Positions 34,325 to 43,873 of a stretch of 64,000 bases of DNA are shown here, piece by piece. The stretch is taken from NCBI GenBank assembly GCA_035571515.1, contig DATNCQ010000130.1, positions 12,527-76,526 of the forward strand, given 5' to 3'. A program made the translations under genes and the position numbers. Every line of letters begins with the position of its first letter. The stretch's first letter is position 1. This stretch comes from Gp6-AA40 sp035571515 (lineage in GTDB: Bacteria; Acidobacteriota; Vicinamibacteria; Vicinamibacterales; UBA2999). The notes under the pieces were generated by a model. It was not told the DNA's origin. It searched no databases and saw nothing but the letters and a program-made list of their open reading frames with translations.

Positions 34325-35692
34325 ATGACTTTTTTTGATATCAACAGAACCCTGGCACGCCACCTTGCCACCGGTGGTGGCGCCGCCTTTCTGCTGCGCA
34401 GCAACGCCCAGAAGGACCTATCGAATGCCGTCTCAGATCTCTTTGACGCACGCACCGACGTCAGACGTCTGGAACGGGCGCAACGGGTCTCACAAAAGAT
34501 CCTGCAAGTCAACGATTTTGCCGACATGATGGAGTTGCGAAACATCGTGGCGCAGCAGGAACTCCGCCGCCTCATCAACTACGCAAAGCAAAAAGACCAT
34601 ACTGCGCACACGACTTATCTGTACCTGCTCGGGATCTGGTTCTTCGATCACATCACCGACGTGCATGAGGCGATAGTCAAGGCAAGTGGAGCCACAACGG
34701 AAGAAGAAGTTTGCGAATGGTTCCTCTTCCAGTGGATGCACGCGAGTTTGTTGCACGACATCGGATATGCGTTTTATGACCTGTCCGAGGGGACAAGAGT
34801 CGATCGCGAACGTATCGACGGAATCTATTCATGGACATGGCTGGTCGCGTTGCTTGGTCCGGGCCGGGGAGAAAACGGAACCGTCCTTGGTCGGGAGGTC
34901 AAACCGGAGAATCTGAAACTGCTACGAGACGTTCACGATCAGTGGATCAAGAAGTACGGAAAAGAAATGCCCGCTCCCACAGCGAAGTACGCTCCAGGGA
35001 CCTACGTTCAGGTGCTCGACAGACTCGCGTCGGCGCCGTGGCTGGGTGATCTGCATTCCGACTGGAAAGACAAGGACATCTTCGACATTCTCGACCTCGA
35101 CGCAAGCGATACGTTGAGAACCTACGCCATGCACGTTGCCAACGAGGGCTACAAAAATGACAAAGGACAGTGCGTCGACCACGCAGTGGGGTCGGGACTA
35201 CTGCTGTTCCAATACGTATCGTATTGGTACTGGCTGATGAACGAGTTACGGCCGAACACAACTGCGTATGAGGACATATCTGGCGGCTTCAATTACACCG
35301 TCGAACAGCTTCGCAGCTGTACCGTTCCGGCGTGCCGAGCGGTGGCGTATCACAACTTTCAGCCGTCAGTACCCGGTGCGGTCGATGTGCTGACGCAGAT
35401 CACGCTTGAGAATCACCCGCTGCTCTACTTAGCTATCGTATGTGACGAGTTGCAACGATGGGATCGTTATCCGGCCGGCGATGCCGTGCTTCAGGAATAC
35501 GAAAGGACAGCGGTCGAGTGGCCCGAAGGAGATGAAATCGAACTCAGTTGCACGGGGACCGACAAGAAGGTCGCTCGGTTCTGTATTTCTCACCTCCAAC
35601 AAGAAGTCGTGGTGGACGATCTCCGGACAACGTTAGCAAAGCTCACCGGTGTCGAGCGAATCGTGTCGATCGTCGGTCATGTAGAGGAATGA
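34325..35692 (+). CDS. HD-superfamily metal-dependent hydrolase
   Basis: 455 residues. HD residues in order: H95 (AHTTYLY), H144-D145 (ASLLHDIGYA), H286 (VDHAVGSG), H343 (AYHNF) and D374 (IVCDELQRWDR). This spacing matches HD phosphohydrolases that act on nucleotides or cyclic nucleotides, with an extra insert between the HD pair and the later His. About 85 N-terminal and 75 C-terminal residues are unassigned. It starts 5 nt after the toroid-like gene, so the two form one unit. Candidate nucleotide-signalling or defence effector; not a named family. Confidence 0.75.
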   Translation: MTFFDINRTLARHLATGGGAAFLLRSNAQKDLSNAVSDLFDARTDVRRLERAQRVSQKILQVNDFADMMELRNIVAQQELRRLINYAKQKDHTAHTTYLYLLGIWFFDHITDVHEAIVKASGATTEEEVCEWFLFQWMHASLLHDIGYAFYDLSEGTRVDRERIDGIYSWTWLVALLGPGRGENGTVLGREVKPENLKLLRDVHDQWIKKYGKEMPAPTAKYAPGTYVQVLDRLASAPWLGDLHSDWKDKDIFDILDLDASDTLRTYAMHVANEGYKNDKGQCVDHAVGSGLLLFQYVSYWYWLMNELRPNTTAYEDISGGFNYTVEQLRSCTVPACRAVAYHNFQPSVPGAVDVLTQITLENHPLLYLAIVCDELQRWDRYPAGDAVLQEYERTAVEWPEGDEIELSCTGTDKKVARFCISHLQQEVVVDDLRTTLAKLTGVERIVSIVGHVEE

Positions 35693-36283
35693 AAGGTGTG
35701 GTCAACTAACCGCGCCTGCACCCTACGCTCGCAGGTCTAGCAAAGTCTCTAGCGCCTGCCGGGACACGAGACTGTGCTTAGACGTTGTGACGGACAGGTG
35801 CTTTTTCGAACGGCAGAACGATACAACGAGAACGAATCGTTCGCCCGCCGAGCGGCATTGGCAAACGCGATGAGCTACTTGGATTTGGCCTTCCGTCGTT
35901 CCACCCAATGGAGAGCATCTTTGGGCGAGTGGCGCGGAGCGCAGTTGTTCACACGAGGATCATACGCGAGCCGACGCGCCGGTCGGCGAAAGATGCTCTG
36001 CACTAAACCGCTACTCGGGCGCTCCCTCTATGGGCATCGAATGACGACTGGTGTCCGCGTCTGGCAGAGTCGTGGACGAGGAGTGGGTCGACGACGCGAT
36101 CTGGCATGACGCCACGGTGCGTGCTGCGCTCGTGAGAGGCATACGGAAGGATGCGATCGACACGCCTCGCCGAGGTGCACCGACAGGATCCCCAAGACGG
36201 CGGCGGCGCAGCTGTCCCTACCAGAAGGCCCCTACGTGGCGATTCCTTGAGGTTCTCGTGGCTGTCGCATAGCCTTCGGTTCA
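35693..36283. other. No recognisable gene
   Basis: Short frames on both strands have no domain signal. The stretch separates the HD gene from a transposase fragment and is probably decayed mobile DNA. Confidence 0.5.
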
Positions 36284-36400
36284 GTGATGCCGATCGTTGT
36301 ATCCGTGCTCGCAGCCGTTTGTTCGCTGGTTCGCTCCCGCGGCGTGCTGCACCTCGAGATTCTCGCGCTTCGACACCTGTGGCTACCAGAATCTCGGTAT
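36284..36400 (+). pseudogene. IS481-like integrase N-terminal fragment
   Basis: VVSVLAAVCSLVRSRGVLHL then EILALRH matches the helical N-terminus of the same transposase family as the C-terminal fragments at 33.0 and 41.8 kb. The frame drifts after about 36400. Confidence 0.7.
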
Positions 36401-36547
36401 CCCTTGAGACGATTGAGCTTGCACGAGCACCATCTGCAGCGCCGCGGAGTCGATCAGGGGGTCGAGCCTATATCATCGGCAGCTCTGGCAGACGTCGGCC
36501 GAGTGGTGGAACATTACGGCGCTGTCCTCCCAATCGATCCTGTTTCC

Positions 36548-37191
36548 CTACTTGATGTCGATTCCTGAAAAAGCACCGTAGCTCGCGAGTTCCTGCCCAC
36601 TGCGACGATCATGAATCGTCACTTGCGGGAGTTTCTCAGTCGCTTTGCGATTGTTCGACATGGCCTGGACGAAGTTTTCTTTGTCGTCGACGTGTAAAAG
36701 ACTCCATTGGAAGCCGTTCACAAAAATGCGGCGGTGCCCCGGAACATTCCGAGCACCACCATCAATCCGAGTAATAAATCCGGCCGACGCCAAGTTCGCG
36801 ACCGTGGCGCGAAGCGTGGCTGCCTCCCTTTGCGCTGTAGCCTGTCGAGCAACCTCGGCCTTCTGTCGCGCAACTGCTTCCTCTTTGACCTGCTGAGCCG
36901 CTGCTGTTGATTGTTCCTTCGCAATACGTTCTGATTCCGCGCGTGCCGCTACACACGCGGGTTTGCGTCGCACGCCGCTTTTGCGGCCTGCTGTGCGGCT
37001 GCAGCAGATTGAGCCGGGGCTGGCGCTGACGGCATCCCGGCGCCCGCCACGCCAATGGCTAGCAAACTGCCAACTATGAGTTGCCCTCCGCGGCGATGTG
37101 TGGCAATCCACAACTTGGGCAATGGCTTTACCAGTGAGACGAACCCGAGGATAAAACCACCGAAGGCAAGCAAAGCAAGAAGAACAAACAT
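36548..37191 (-). pseudogene. Membrane/coiled-coil protein broken by a frameshift
   Basis: N-terminal part from ATG 37191 (GGGGAGG upstream): two membrane segments (GMFVLLALLAFGGFILGFVS and QLIVGSLLAIGVAGAGM), then an Ala/Gln-rich run ending AAKAACDAN. From about 36955 the story continues in another frame: ACVAARAESERIAKEQ, a coiled coil EEAVARQKAEVARQATAQRE, and a C-terminal domain ending SGIDIK at 36548. A single indel would restore one protein of about 210 residues. Confidence 0.65.
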
Positions 37192-37500
37192 CCCAAGAGC
37201 CTCCCCGCAATATTGCAGGTCATTTATCAACACGTCTGTACTGGACGAGATGAGAGCGGAATCGCGGGATTGAACCGCGCTCTTCAACGGCTCCGCTGGA
37301 CTACTTAAAGTGAGCGGTTTCTGAGCGGAATCAGACTATTAGTTGGTAGACCGCGGATCAATGCTCATCCCACGATTCTGCGCGTGTTCGTGAAGTGATG
37401 GGCGTTGTGAAAGACAGACTTCTAGGCCTGGTCTACCTCGACTATCGTTAAGCCGCGTCGCGTCATCGGGTGCGATACTGGCGAGGGAGAGGATTCCCGC
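37192..37500. other. No recognisable gene
   Basis: Intergenic stretch between the frameshifted gene and the HEAT-repeat gene. No open frame with domain signal. Confidence 0.4.
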
Positions 37501-39876
37501 TCAGGGGGTTCTGCCCCAGCGCGGCCCTCGCTTCCCGCCGTACACGACGTTGTAGCCGTGGCTCCTGGCCCAGTCCCTCGCAGCTTGCGCCAGTTTCTCA
37601 TTTCCGCAGTTCAGGAGCGCCTCCGCCATGCTCACGAAGCCGTTCTTGTCCAGCGATCGCATGAGCGCGTCTTCCGCTGCTCGATCGCCCCTTTGAATGA
37701 AGAAAGTATGCGCGCCCGCGACGATGGGAAGATCGTTTTCCCTCAAGCCGCGCAGGAAGGCACTGGTGATTCGGGCGTCCCTGACGGGAGTCAATGCGAG
37801 GGCGGCGTAGCGCCGCACGTCGCTCGACGAGTCATGTAGGGCAGCCATGAATGGCTCCGTCGCGCGCGCGTCGTGAATGGCCTCTAAGGCCTGGGCGGCG
37901 CCCTCTCGCGCGCTGGCGTTGGAATCCTTGAGGACGAGGATGAGCCGATCGACGGCCGATTTCCCGATCTTCCCAAGAGCCGAGGCAGCAGCTTGGTGGA
38001 CATTCTTGTCGGTGCTGTTCAGGTTGGCGATCAAAGGCTCAATGGCCGGGTCGCGCATCTTCACCAGAGCTGCCTCTGCATCTTCGCGGACGTTGTACTT
38101 CGGATCGTTCAATGCCTTGATCAGCGGTTCAATCGTTTGGGCTTCCCTGACCGCCTGGAGCGCTCTAACGGCGCGAACGTCGTTCTTGGACTTGTTGACG
38201 GCATCGACAAAGGAGTCGGCAGCGTGACCACCACGAATGGCGACAAGCGCCGACGCCGCGTACCACGATGACCTTTCGCCTGCCTCCAGAAGCGCGGCAA
38301 TCAGCGATTCGACCGAGGGCTCGCCTGTGTTTATCAGCGATTTGGAGGCATTCCAGCGGATGCCGCTGTCGGCGTCCTTCAACGCGGCAATCAGTGGGCC
38401 GACCATCGCCGGCCCGCGGACTGATCCCAACAGTGCGAGCGCATTCACCTGGACTTCCCGATCCGACTGCTTGATGGTCGCGATGAGCGGCTGAAGCGAC
38501 TCGGCGCCCTGGATCGCGACGAGTGCGCGCATTGCATACAACTGGGCGATCCGATCAGGGTCTCTGAGAGCGGCGATCAACGGCTCGACGGCGCGCGGAT
38601 CATGTGTGGCTCCCAACGCCAGCGCCGACTGCTGGCGAACGCGCGGTTCCTGGTCCGTGAGCGCGGCGACGAGCGGCTCGAGGGTCCGGGGATCTTTGAG
38701 GGCTCCCAACGCCGGAGCCATCGCGGCTTTCAGCTGGCTGTCGCCGCCCGTGAATGCGGCAATCAGGGGCTCGACCGCCGAATCGCCCACTTCTTTCAGT
38801 GCAGCGGCGGCGCTCTTTCGCACGTTGTCGTCGGTGTCCTTCAGAGCGACGATGAGCGGCTCAACGGTGCGAGCATCCTTGGTCGATCCCAAGATCTCGG
38901 CCGCATGCCGTCTTGCGAGGACGTTGGAATCCTTCAGGGCAGCCATCAGCGGCTCGACGACCGACGGCCCCATGTTTTTCAAGGCGGCGATCGCCGACTT
39001 CCTGACGTCGATGTTCGAGTCCTTGAGCATCGTAATCAGAGGAATGATGGTGCGAGACTCGTCGAAGGCGCCGAGCACATCGACGGCGTCACGGCGGACG
39101 ATGCCGTCGGATTCCTTCAGCGCAGCGAGAACCGGTTCGAGCGCCTGGTCGCCCATTCGCTTCAACGCGTCCGTCGCCGTCTCCTTGACCCTGCCGTCGG
39201 AGCCTTTGAGCCCGGCGACGAAGGCCTTGATAGTCCTGGGATCCCGATGCACCACCTCGACGGCCAACTCCGGCCAGTCCGACTTGATGGCGTAGTCGAG
39301 CAAGTCCGGCAGAAATCGAGGCCCGCGTCGGTTGGCCTGATCGAGATCGAGCAGGAACCGAAGGGCATTCAGACGCTTCTCCGCTTTCGCGACCGCGATC
39401 AGCTTCGAGGACGCAAGGACCGACCAGACGGGAAGCTTGCTCAGCTCCAGAAGGTAGTCGAGGCGCTCGCGACGCACGGCTTCCACCATTATCGCGGCGA
39501 GGCCGTCGCAGAACGCGTCGGGGATCTCCCCCCTCGTCTGCGCGTAGCTCCGGGCTTGTGCAGTGAGACAGAACCTCTGGAGATAATCGACCGCCGTCTT
39601 CCCGGTCCGATCGCGCATCTCGAAGTTGGCTCCGGACGCAATGAGGAGAAGGACGACGGGCCCTTTCTGATGAGACGTGGCTTCCATGAGGGCTGTCTTG
39701 CCGTTGCCGTCCGTGCCGTCGATGGGAGCGCCGGCAGCGAGGAGTGCCCGCACTTGCTCGAGCTTGCCGTTCCGGGCGGCAGCGCGAAATGCGGCACCGC
39801 GATCAGCTGCATCGAGAACGACACCGCCCAGGCTCACACAGGCAACCATGATGAAGCCGCCGAGCTTGGTGAACAT
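37501..39876 (-). CDS. Ankyrin plus HEAT-repeat protein
   Basis: About 791 residues from ATG 39876 (signal-like MFTKLGGFIMVACVSLGG). An ankyrin region (about 25-95: ARNGKLEQVRALLAAGAPID, then LLIASGANFEMRD) is followed by a helical linker and roughly 15 HEAT/PBS-lyase-like repeats of about 30 residues (for example VEPLIAALRDPDRIAQLYAM; PLIATIKQSDREVQVNALAL). A scaffold that binds other proteins is the usual role. Preceded on the same strand by the beta-propeller gene at 40018-41679, so the two may be one operon. The frame reaches back to 39969, leaving the exact start open. Confidence 0.8.
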   Translation of the reverse strand: MFTKLGGFIMVACVSLGGVVLDAADRGAAFRAAARNGKLEQVRALLAAGAPIDGTDGNGKTALMEATSHQKGPVVLLLIASGANFEMRDRTGKTAVDYLQRFCLTAQARSYAQTRGEIPDAFCDGLAAIMVEAVRRERLDYLLELSKLPVWSVLASSKLIAVAKAEKRLNALRFLLDLDQANRRGPRFLPDLLDYAIKSDWPELAVEVVHRDPRTIKAFVAGLKGSDGRVKETATDALKRMGDQALEPVLAALKESDGIVRRDAVDVLGAFDESRTIIPLITMLKDSNIDVRKSAIAALKNMGPSVVEPLMAALKDSNVLARRHAAEILGSTKDARTVEPLIVALKDTDDNVRKSAAAALKEVGDSAVEPLIAAFTGGDSQLKAAMAPALGALKDPRTLEPLVAALTDQEPRVRQQSALALGATHDPRAVEPLIAALRDPDRIAQLYAMRALVAIQGAESLQPLIATIKQSDREVQVNALALLGSVRGPAMVGPLIAALKDADSGIRWNASKSLINTGEPSVESLIAALLEAGERSSWYAASALVAIRGGHAADSFVDAVNKSKNDVRAVRALQAVREAQTIEPLIKALNDPKYNVREDAEAALVKMRDPAIEPLIANLNSTDKNVHQAAASALGKIGKSAVDRLILVLKDSNASAREGAAQALEAIHDARATEPFMAALHDSSSDVRRYAALALTPVRDARITSAFLRGLRENDLPIVAGAHTFFIQRGDRAAEDALMRSLDKNGFVSMAEALLNCGNEKLAQAARDWARSHGYNVVYGGKRGPRWGRTP

Positions 39877-40017
39877 CGATGCGATGCAGTCTTGTCGAAA
39901 GATTAGGGCCAACGTCGAGAGCCGCACCATCAATGGACGCGAGAACGAGTTTTCAATAGGGACAGCCAATGCGGAGTCCCAGGCAGAAGCGGCATGCGTG
40001 CGCCATTTTGCCTTCCG

Positions 40018-41679
40018 CTACTCGAAACGCATGGCGCGGATGGATCGCTTCTCGTCCACGTAGAACAGGGTCTGTGTAGCGGCGTCGAGCACAATCCAAG
40101 GATCTTTTTCCTTGAGCGACACCGTCCCGCGCTCGTCGCCATTGACGAGACTCACCCGGGCGACGCCGTACGTGGGCTCCGCCCCAATCACTTCCTGCTT
40201 GAACAGCACGAAGTGATACTGCGCGGTCGCTTCAGCCATCTGCGCGCGCCGGTTTGCGACGAATTTCATGGTCGTCGCCAGCGTTGGGCCCGGGACGTAC
40301 ACACCCGCGGCGCTGCCGATCGACGGGCCGATGCTGCTGAGCGCGCTCGCCAACGCGAGCCGGCCGAAGTTCGACCAAAAGCCATCCCCAATCGGTGATT
40401 CGTACTCACGGTGGAAGCGTTGTTTTCCAGAGGCATCGAACCGTGTGACGTGCCGGCGCGACGTCGCCACGAGCTCTCCCTCCGGCGTCAGATCGAGGTT
40501 ATCGTGATCGATAGTGTAGGTCCCGAGCGCCGTTACGTTTCCACTTGCGAGGTCGATCGAAGACAACTTCTTGTCGCCAAGGGCAAACACACGATTCCGC
40601 GCTTCGTCCACGCGAAACCATCCGGCGCCGGGCACCACGACCTCGTCGCGCCAGATGCGCGCTCCCGACTTCTTGTCCACGAGGCTTAGTTTCCCATCCG
40701 CTGACACCAGTAGGCTCGTCGATAGCGTCCACAACCGTGTCGGCTCGGAGCTCGATTTGTGCTCCCAGAGAACCGTTCCGTCACCCGTGTTGATGGCGTA
40801 GACGCTCTTCTGATTGGGCAGATAGATCACGCTGCCGTCACGCACCCATACGTCAGGGTCCGTTACCTTGTTCAGAGGATCCTTACCCTCGAAGCGTCGA
40901 GCCCGCCACAACACCTGCCCCTGGCTGTCTAGACGAATCGGTCCATCCTTGCCCAGATGCACGACGACGGTCGCGTCCGTGTCTGGCAAAGGAAGGCGGT
41001 AATTGCTCAGGTCTCGTGTCAGCACATCGTCTCGTGCCCAGAGCCCGCCGCCGACAGGGTCGATGGATGCCAATACCCGCTTGCCATGCCGGTCCTTCCC
41101 GTATCCGAACAACCGGCCATTGCGTAGGCCGAGCGGCGTGTAGTCCGAGACGATGGCCGTCTCTGTCTGCCACGCCTTCGCACCGGTGGATGCCTGAAAC
41201 CCAGCGAAGACATGACGGCCTTCTGCCTCTTCGGCATAGACCAGGACCCGGTCCTGCTCGAACACCAGCTGAGCGTTCTTGTACTTCTTGAATGGAAGAC
41301 TCCGCGAATCGAGCGTAACCTTGCCTTCCTGCAGATCGACGACAACGACTCCACTTTTCAGACTGACCCACGCGTAAGGCGCGTCGTCGGACACACGCAG
41401 CACGGCGCCGCCATCGTGTCCGGCACGGCACATCGTCTCGCCGAGCTCTAGGTTGAAGGAACAATCGCGGACAGCATCCAACGTCCACAAGACCTTCCCG
41501 GTCGTTCCGTCCAGGAGCATGATCGCCTCGCTCGTGCCTACGAGGAGATGACCGAGAGGCGTCAACGCGATGTGTTTCACGTCGCGTGGTGATTGATAGC
41601 TCCATGCGTCCGCTGCCTGGGCCAACCCAGGCAACATCAGCGTGACGACCGCGGCTGCGACGAATACGAACCTCGACAT
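40018..41679 (-). CDS. Exported PQQ-like beta-propeller protein
   Basis: 553 residues from ATG 41679 (GGAGCGACC upstream); signal peptide MSRFVFVAAAVVTLMLPGL. Propeller blades recur as GTSEAIMLLDGTTGKVLWTL, ... SVYAINTGDGTVLWEHKS, ... LVDKKSGARIWRD, typical of PQQ/quinoprotein-type WD-like repeats, though no PQQ-binding disulfide is evident. A hydrophobic segment FGRLALASALSSIGPSIGS lies near residue 450. Likely a periplasmic scaffold or sensor acting with the HEAT-repeat protein encoded directly downstream. Confidence 0.8.
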   Translation of the reverse strand: MSRFVFVAAAVVTLMLPGLAQAADAWSYQSPRDVKHIALTPLGHLLVGTSEAIMLLDGTTGKVLWTLDAVRDCSFNLELGETMCRAGHDGGAVLRVSDDAPYAWVSLKSGVVVVDLQEGKVTLDSRSLPFKKYKNAQLVFEQDRVLVYAEEAEGRHVFAGFQASTGAKAWQTETAIVSDYTPLGLRNGRLFGYGKDRHGKRVLASIDPVGGGLWARDDVLTRDLSNYRLPLPDTDATVVVHLGKDGPIRLDSQGQVLWRARRFEGKDPLNKVTDPDVWVRDGSVIYLPNQKSVYAINTGDGTVLWEHKSSSEPTRLWTLSTSLLVSADGKLSLVDKKSGARIWRDEVVVPGAGWFRVDEARNRVFALGDKKLSSIDLASGNVTALGTYTIDHDNLDLTPEGELVATSRRHVTRFDASGKQRFHREYESPIGDGFWSNFGRLALASALSSIGPSIGSAAGVYVPGPTLATTMKFVANRRAQMAEATAQYHFVLFKQEVIGAEPTYGVARVSLVNGDERGTVSLKEKDPWIVLDAATQTLFYVDEKRSIRAMRFE

Positions 41680-41827
41680 GGTCGCTCCTATCCGGCGGGT
41701 GTTGCGACGGTCCACGTGGAGTGGACGCGAGCTTCCGGAGGGACTCTATAGAGTCATCACGGTCGAGGTCAACAATTCTCTGGAGGTGTGGTCAATCTCG
41801 TAATGTCCGAGAACTGGGCCATGGGCG

Positions 41828-41991
41828 CTACGCGGCGGCGCGGTAGAAGTAGCTGAGAAGTCCACCGATCCGTTGTCGCCGGCGAACCGGACCCGCGACA
41901 CGCTGCCGTAGCGGACGATCGATCAGCTCGTTGCCCAGCCCTTGATGATTCCGCTCGCCATGGTAATGTGCCGCGAACTCGGCGAAGGCGT
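41828..41991 (-). pseudogene. IS481-like integrase C-terminal fragment
   Basis: Minus-strand frame AFAEFAAHYHGERNHQGLGN ... RRRQRIGGLLSYFYRAAA then stop. Same C-terminal segment as the fragment at 33.0 kb. It ends exactly where the truncated gene at 41994 begins. Confidence 0.82.
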
Positions 41992-41993
41992 TC

Positions 41994-42416
41994 ATGGCCT
42001 TCTACCGCACCCTCTTTGCTCGGCTCGACGGGGATACGGCCGTCAAGGCGATGAACGATGCAATCGACCCAAGTCGGGAGACGTTCTGGCTGATCTCCGT
42101 CGAGGATGCGTTCAAGACGGTCAACCGAAGTCACTTCGAGGAACACTGCACGCCTGAGGCGCTCGCGCGCCGGCGCGACCGGTTGATGTCCCGCGTGGCG
42201 CGCAAACACCGCGCCCGGACTGGCCTCGACGCCGGAGTTCAGCTCGCCCAGCAGTGGTTCGACCAGGCCACGGCGCATCTACTGGATCAGCGCGGATTGT
42301 TCGAACGGCTTCGCCGCGAGTATTTCTTCATCAACGCCTTTCCGGAGAACGATGCGCGCTTCGATGTGACGTTCGACCAGTGCTGGCCGGCTGGGATGGA
42401 ACTTCGTATCGATTAG
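41994..42416 (+). pseudogene. C-terminal fragment of a hypothetical protein
   Basis: 140 residues open from the transposase junction: GDTAVKAMNDAIDPSRETFW ... HFEEHCTPEALARRRDRLM ... YFFINAFPENDARFDVTF. It reads as the C-terminal part of a larger protein; the family is not identified, although similar tails follow protease-like (caspase-type) domains in some bacteria. The junction suggests the IS removed its front. An ATG at 41994 is available but without a convincing RBS. Confidence 0.5.
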
Positions 42417-43094
42417 CATCGGTCCATCTTTGCAGATCGTGCCCCGCCGCGGTACGCCGGGCACACTGCCCCGCAACAGCCTGCCCGGGTGTCCCGTGCC
42501 TGCGATCTTCGAATGACCGCACGTCGTCCTGCCGCGAGTTGGGGCCCGCGAGCTTGAACGCTGCGCGCGTAACGCCCCTAGGGCTCTGCGCTCCGTGATC
42601 GACCGCATTGTGGAAACCGATCCACGCGCTGCCTAGCCTAAGCGTAGGCTAGAGATCCCCAACACAGGATCTCGCCCAACGTGTGATCACGCCAGCGGCG
42701 GTCTTTCCTGATCTCGCGGCTCTTCGTGGCCACTTGAAGCCAAGCACTTCCGCCGCTCCGCGAGTTGACGCGCCTGGAAGCGGAGGAAGATCATCGGATT
42801 GGTCCGCGACCGCGCCGGCTGCGTGATGGGTCGCGATAGACGCCGATCTGGCGACGGACTGCAGCCGCGTCGCGGAGCTCGCCACTTCGCGACTAGTCCG
42901 GATGAATAAACTCCGCTGCGTTTGTCAGGGCGGGGCTTCGCGCGCCTGATGGCGCCGCGATGAGGACGCGAGCCTGGGCAAAGGTACGGCAAGCGGCTCG
43001 GTGGCCAAGGTCGCGTCTATGGTCGGAGTTCGTGAGATGGGAGCAACACGTAACGTGTGGCTTGCCCTCAGGTCACGGTGCGCGCGGCGCGTCT
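42417..43094. other. Non-coding stretch with a small hairpin
   Basis: No supported gene. CTAGCCTA (42633-42640) and its complement TAGGCTAG (42645-42652) form an 8-bp stem with a 4-nt loop. Several short frames with Arg/Pro bias are noise. Confidence 0.45.
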
Positions 43095-43781
43095 CTACCA
43101 CACGAACGGAACCAGACGAAAGTGTACCCTGCGCATGTATTCCGTGTACCCGGGCAAATCTCTCTGCAGGATTTTCTCCTCGTCGAGAAGGCGCCACAAA
43201 AGCACGGACATGAAGGGCACGATCAGGCCGAGCGACCACCACGAACCGAGCGCGAGCGGCATTCCGACGAAGAGCCAAACGGCGCCGGCGTACATCGGGT
43301 GACGCACGTGCGCGTACGGCCCGGTGTCGATGACTTTTTGATCCTCCTCCACGCGAATATTGGACGCGGCGAAACTGTTGACCCGGGTCACCCAGAAGAT
43401 GAATAGGAAGGACAGCAGGATCACCACATCGCCAAGAATCGATACCCACGGCGCAACCGGCGACCACCCGTATCGGTAATCGAGCACGGGCAGGACGATC
43501 AACGCAAAAAACGCGAGGAAGACCAACGACACGATGATTTTTTGCGACCACTCTCGCTCATGTTGCGGCCCGGCTTTCAACCGACGCTCGAAAAGCGGTC
43601 TGTCGTAGATCGCCAGGTACACAGTGAAGCCGACGGTCGATGCGGCAAAGATCCCCAGGAACAGCCAGCCTTGCCAGTAGTCGAACGTCCCAGCAGGCCA
43701 GAAGATGAGGGCGACAAAGAGGGGAGTCCCGAGCACTCCTTGAACAATCGCCTGCCGGTGGAGGGGATCCATATCAAACAC
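43095..43781 (-). CDS. Isoprenylcysteine carboxyl methyltransferase-like membrane protein
   Basis: 228 residues, about five membrane segments. The SAM/lipid-site motif GPYAHVRHPMYAG and the C-terminal LLDEEKIL ... LPGYTEYMRRV pattern match the ICMT/PEMT superfamily (methyltransfer onto membrane-bound substrates). In bacteria the substrates are usually unknown. It stands alone; the kinase gene downstream on this strand begins a separate unit. Confidence 0.82.
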   Translation of the reverse strand: MFDMDPLHRQAIVQGVLGTPLFVALIFWPAGTFDYWQGWLFLGIFAASTVGFTVYLAIYDRPLFERRLKAGPQHEREWSQKIIVSLVFLAFFALIVLPVLDYRYGWSPVAPWVSILGDVVILLSFLFIFWVTRVNSFAASNIRVEEDQKVIDTGPYAHVRHPMYAGAVWLFVGMPLALGSWWSLGLIVPFMSVLLWRLLDEEKILQRDLPGYTEYMRRVHFRLVPFVW

Positions 43782-43873
43782 CAGGCCGGTACGATTGTCG
43801 CAGCAATCTGGCGCACACGCTCAGTGGTGAGCCGTTACAACGCAGCGGCTCTCGGCGTCCACGTCTCGCAACG

